Part shown: positions 61,256-64,000 of the stretch, piece by piece
Layout of the letters: every line of letters begins with the position of its first letter
Numbering within the stretch: position 1 is the first letter of the stretch
Assembly (NCBI RefSeq): GCF_002865645.1
Contig: NW_020194512.1
Coordinates: 1,585,119 to 1,649,118, forward strand
From: Hyaloscypha bicolor E
Lineage: Eukaryota; Ascomycota; Leotiomycetes; Helotiales; Hyaloscyphaceae
Reading direction: 5' to 3'
Length of the DNA: 64,000 nucleotides
Translations under genes and position numbers: made by a program
The notes under the pieces: generated by a model
Told to the model about the DNA's origin: nothing
The model's database searches: none
The model's input: the letters and a program-made list of their open reading frames with translations, nothing else

Positions 61256-63366
61256 CTAGGACTTCCTAGCCCTCTTTCCACTCTTCTTCACCGTTGGTGA
61301 TGCCTCCCTCTTACGCCCAATCTTAACACCCTTGCTCTCCTTCCAATCATTCCTAATAATATCAGCCGCCTTTTCGGCAACCGCATAGACAGAACTCTGC
61401 AGATTATTCCTGATCCCTAGTGGGAAGATACTCGCATCAATGACCCGCAGATTCGCCACCCCATAGACCTTGAGTTTCAGGTCTACCACACCACCTTCTT
61501 CTTCTGGCATCATTGAACAGGTGCCAAGAGGATCATATTCAGAGGTCAACGATTCTCTGCAGAATTCGCCGGCAGTTGCTTTCGTGAGGTGCTCAAACCC
61601 AGGGTGGAAGGCCTTCCCTCCGTCTTTCAGAAGAGATGCAAATGGCTCTTTGGTGGCGAGGTATTGCAGGAAAAGGACACCATCGCTGAAAAGCTCGACG
61701 TCCAGAGGGTGAGATAGGTAATTCGGGTCAATTATGGGAGGAACAGTGGGGTCCTTGGAGGTAATGTGTACGCTTCCGCGAGAGTATGGTCGAGAAACAG
61801 AGACGTAGAGAGTGATGAAATTTCCCGGACTTAAAGTTCCTCCTCCGTTATCGAAACCTTTCTGTATCCCGAGTGGGATATACATCATTTGGAATGCGCT
61901 GTCTTTTGGGTTCAGGAGCGCCTCGCCCAACAACTTATACTGCTTCTGTAAGATAGGAGGTGCTTTCAATACAGCCACTTGTATAAGTTCGGAGATTGGC
62001 GTTGAGGATACATGGCCTGTTCTTTGGTCGACTTGCTGATAGGAGAGATTCGCATTACTGTCGATGAGAGAGCTCAAGAGACCTGTCTGACTGGCGTAGA
62101 ATTCTGTCGTTGCGGCTGCTTCGACGCCAGCTATGCTAAAACTGTCAAAAGTTGTCGCACCTTCCGCGGCCTGGAAAGACAAGGGCACTATTCCATGGTC
62201 TTGCAAATTCTCCCCGACGTTTGCGTTCTCGACCACCACTTTTATTCCGAGTGGTTCAAGAACATTTCTTGAACCGATGCCAGATAGCTCTAAAATTTGA
62301 GGACTTTGAAGGCTCCCGGCACAAAGCAGAACTTCGTGTTCTGCTTTAACATGGTACTTGAAACCAAACGAAGTAAAATCAACGCCGCTCGCAAAGATCT
62401 CACCATCGTGACGATTCAACGTAATCTTGTTAACTTGTGCTTCTGTGAGAACTGTGAGGTTGGGTCGATTAACGTTGGGTTGGTAGTATGCAGTTCCTGC
62501 GTAACTTCTGGTGCCTGAAGCGGGGTCAATAGTTATTAGATTGCTAGAGAACCATTAGTTAAAGTATGTCCAACGAAATTAGGAGTAACACTGACCTATA
62601 ACCTCCATTGCCGTGGCCTGACTGAGAATCTTCTTTCATTTTCAAACCAAGCTTGTCAAATGTCTTGACCCAGGCGTTTCCCCCAACCCTTTTGCTGTTA
62701 GTAAAAGCTGTCCGGACTGGGCCATTGGCATTATGTAGTTCCTTGTCGATAACTTTATTATCAATATGGTAGAATTCAGCAGTCTTCTTCGATGGCTCCG
62801 TGAAGGTTGCGAATTTCTTGTAGTAAGGAGCTAAATCTTCATGAGACCAGCCAGGATTGCCCAGCTTTTCCCAGCTATCAATATCTTCTTTCGAAGAGTA
62901 GGTGCACATCATTCCATTTATCGCGCTTAGTCTTGTTAGAAGAATTGGTTTATCTGATGTCAGGGGACTGTTTGCCTAGATCCTCCCAACACTTTTCCAC
63001 GTGGTTGCGAAACGACACGGCCATTCATGTACTTCTACATACGTGTTAGCAATTTTAGTGCTGTCTGAGGAGTTGAACCCTACTTGAGCAGTTGTTTTGA
63101 ACCCCCAGTCGTATTCTGGATGTCCAATTGCATTAAAGTCCACTGTCGTCGTTAGTCCGAAACCCACGGTGAATTTCTGACATCTTACAGCCAGGAATTA
63201 ATATATTTGGATCAGCAAGACGATTCTGCCCAGCTTCAATGACGCCAACTGTAATTTTGGGGTCTTCAGTGAGGCGAGCAGCTAATGTCAAACCCGCAGT
63301 TCCGCCTCCAACAATAACGAAGTCGTATCTTTTAGCGGCAAACTCGGCCGGAGAATCCACGAGCAT
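61256..63366 (-). CDS. GMC oxidoreductase (FAD), altered catalytic His
   Basis: Exons 63366-63189, 63142-63084, 63034-62976, 62925-62596 and 62543-61256 give 637 aa. The FAD-binding motif [16 protein letters not shown], the GMC signature 1 ([15 protein letters not shown], restored across intron 3) and the signature 2 region ([15 protein letters not shown]) are present. Intron 3 (62926-62975) starts with GC: its donor is AG-GCAAAC, with a CTAAC branch and AAG acceptor. The C-terminus has [11 protein letters not shown] where the family has YHPxGTC: the catalytic His is Asp546. The second active residue is Asn589, acceptable in the family. There is no signal peptide, so it is probably intracellular. 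The tail is basic ([10 protein letters not shown]). Substrate unknown. Confidence 0.88.
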
Positions 63367-64000
63367 CTTGATTGGAAGATATACTTTTTACTAAAAGAAA
63401 GGGTACAAGAACGAGTGAAGCGGGAAACAGAATTATGAAATCTGAGGAATATCAATTGGTCCGGGGCATAGACTTATACGCGTGCAACTTCACTCGCTTC
63501 GGAACAAGCTTAGACACCAGGGTGGTCAGCCAGGGCTGAACAGGCACTTGCGAGTTCCTTTGATTCTAAAGAAAGACTGAGAATTCCAGGTCAGGAATCT
63601 ATCGAATCAATCAGGGAAATAAGCTGACGATTAGACTACTTCCTATATCGAAGGCTGTCTAAATACGCTGGTCAGTTGCATACGTGACTTCTCACGCGGA
63701 GGCGAAAACACGTCAGCAGAGCTGAACACTTATTCTAGGTTTGTAGCTCTGATGTATGGAGTAGTACGTATTTGAGAAGACAGCAGCCTTGGGGGATTCA
63801 TGACATGTGCTGACAGGGACTTCGTATGACTACTAAGTAAGCTGACTGGATGACAGCGACTGGCTCATTGACGCGAACTGACACTATTGGTCGCCGATGC
63901 GCCGCACAGGGGAGGTGAGCCGTCAGCGGCCACAGTTTTGCAACTTCCATAAAGGTAGGGCTGATGACAAAAGTGAAAGTTCGTACTAATGTCCGGATGC
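63367..64000. other. Upstream region of the GMC gene
   Basis: 634 bases to the window end. No further gene recognised. Confidence 0.45.

Overview
This window is nuclear DNA of a filamentous ascomycete (Pezizomycotina). The evidence is multi-exon genes with introns of about 45-60 bases (GT-AG with CTAAC/CTGAC-like branch sites), HET-domain and CFEM-like genes, a Zn2Cys6 regulator with a fungal-specific C-terminal region, a Fus3/Pmk1-type MAP kinase and an ergosteryl-beta-glucosidase. Gene content and style suggest a Leotiomycete, but that is inference. Most gene models below were built by joining exons at splice sites; every join keeps the reading frame and restores family motifs.

Layout. 0.4-3.4 kb: an intact HET gene faces a broken HET gene whose coding sequence stops at an AT-rich 597-bp element with 55-bp terminal inverted repeats. 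4.5-5.2 kb: a single-CFEM membrane protein. 6.6-23.5 kb: a dense housekeeping block with a DEK_C/HIRIP3-like histone chaperone, AP-1 beta-adaptin (apl2), a small one-TM protein, a BolA protein and nif3 (divergent), vps51, rmi1, the MAP kinase pmk1, sec24 and a small membrane protein. 25.0-42.0 kb: a Zn2Cys6 regulator, msn5 (11 exons), egh1 (GH5) and ski3. 43.3-45.3 kb: a cytochrome P450 with an in-frame stop. 47.0-49.6 kb: vid27. 50-56 kb: a putative secreted protein, a PAP2 lipid phosphatase and trehalose-6-phosphate synthase tps1, which has a purine-rich minisatellite upstream. 58-59 kb: a two-CFEM membrane protein broken by an in-frame stop. 61.3-63.4 kb: a GMC oxidoreductase with a GC-AG intron and an altered catalytic residue, followed by a decayed duplicate of its own 3' end.

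The conserved genes cover trafficking (apl2, vps51, sec24), genome stability (rmi1), RNA decay (ski3), nuclear export (msn5), signalling (pmk1) and stress sugar metabolism (tps1). They do not form a pathway cluster. The accessory genes (HET, CFEM, P450, GMC) carry the decay: one frameshift, two nonsense codons of transition type and an AT-rich repeat. This fits mild mutational decay, possibly RIP, confined to dispensable genes. I found no RNA gene I could support, no CRISPR array and no clear secondary-metabolite cluster.
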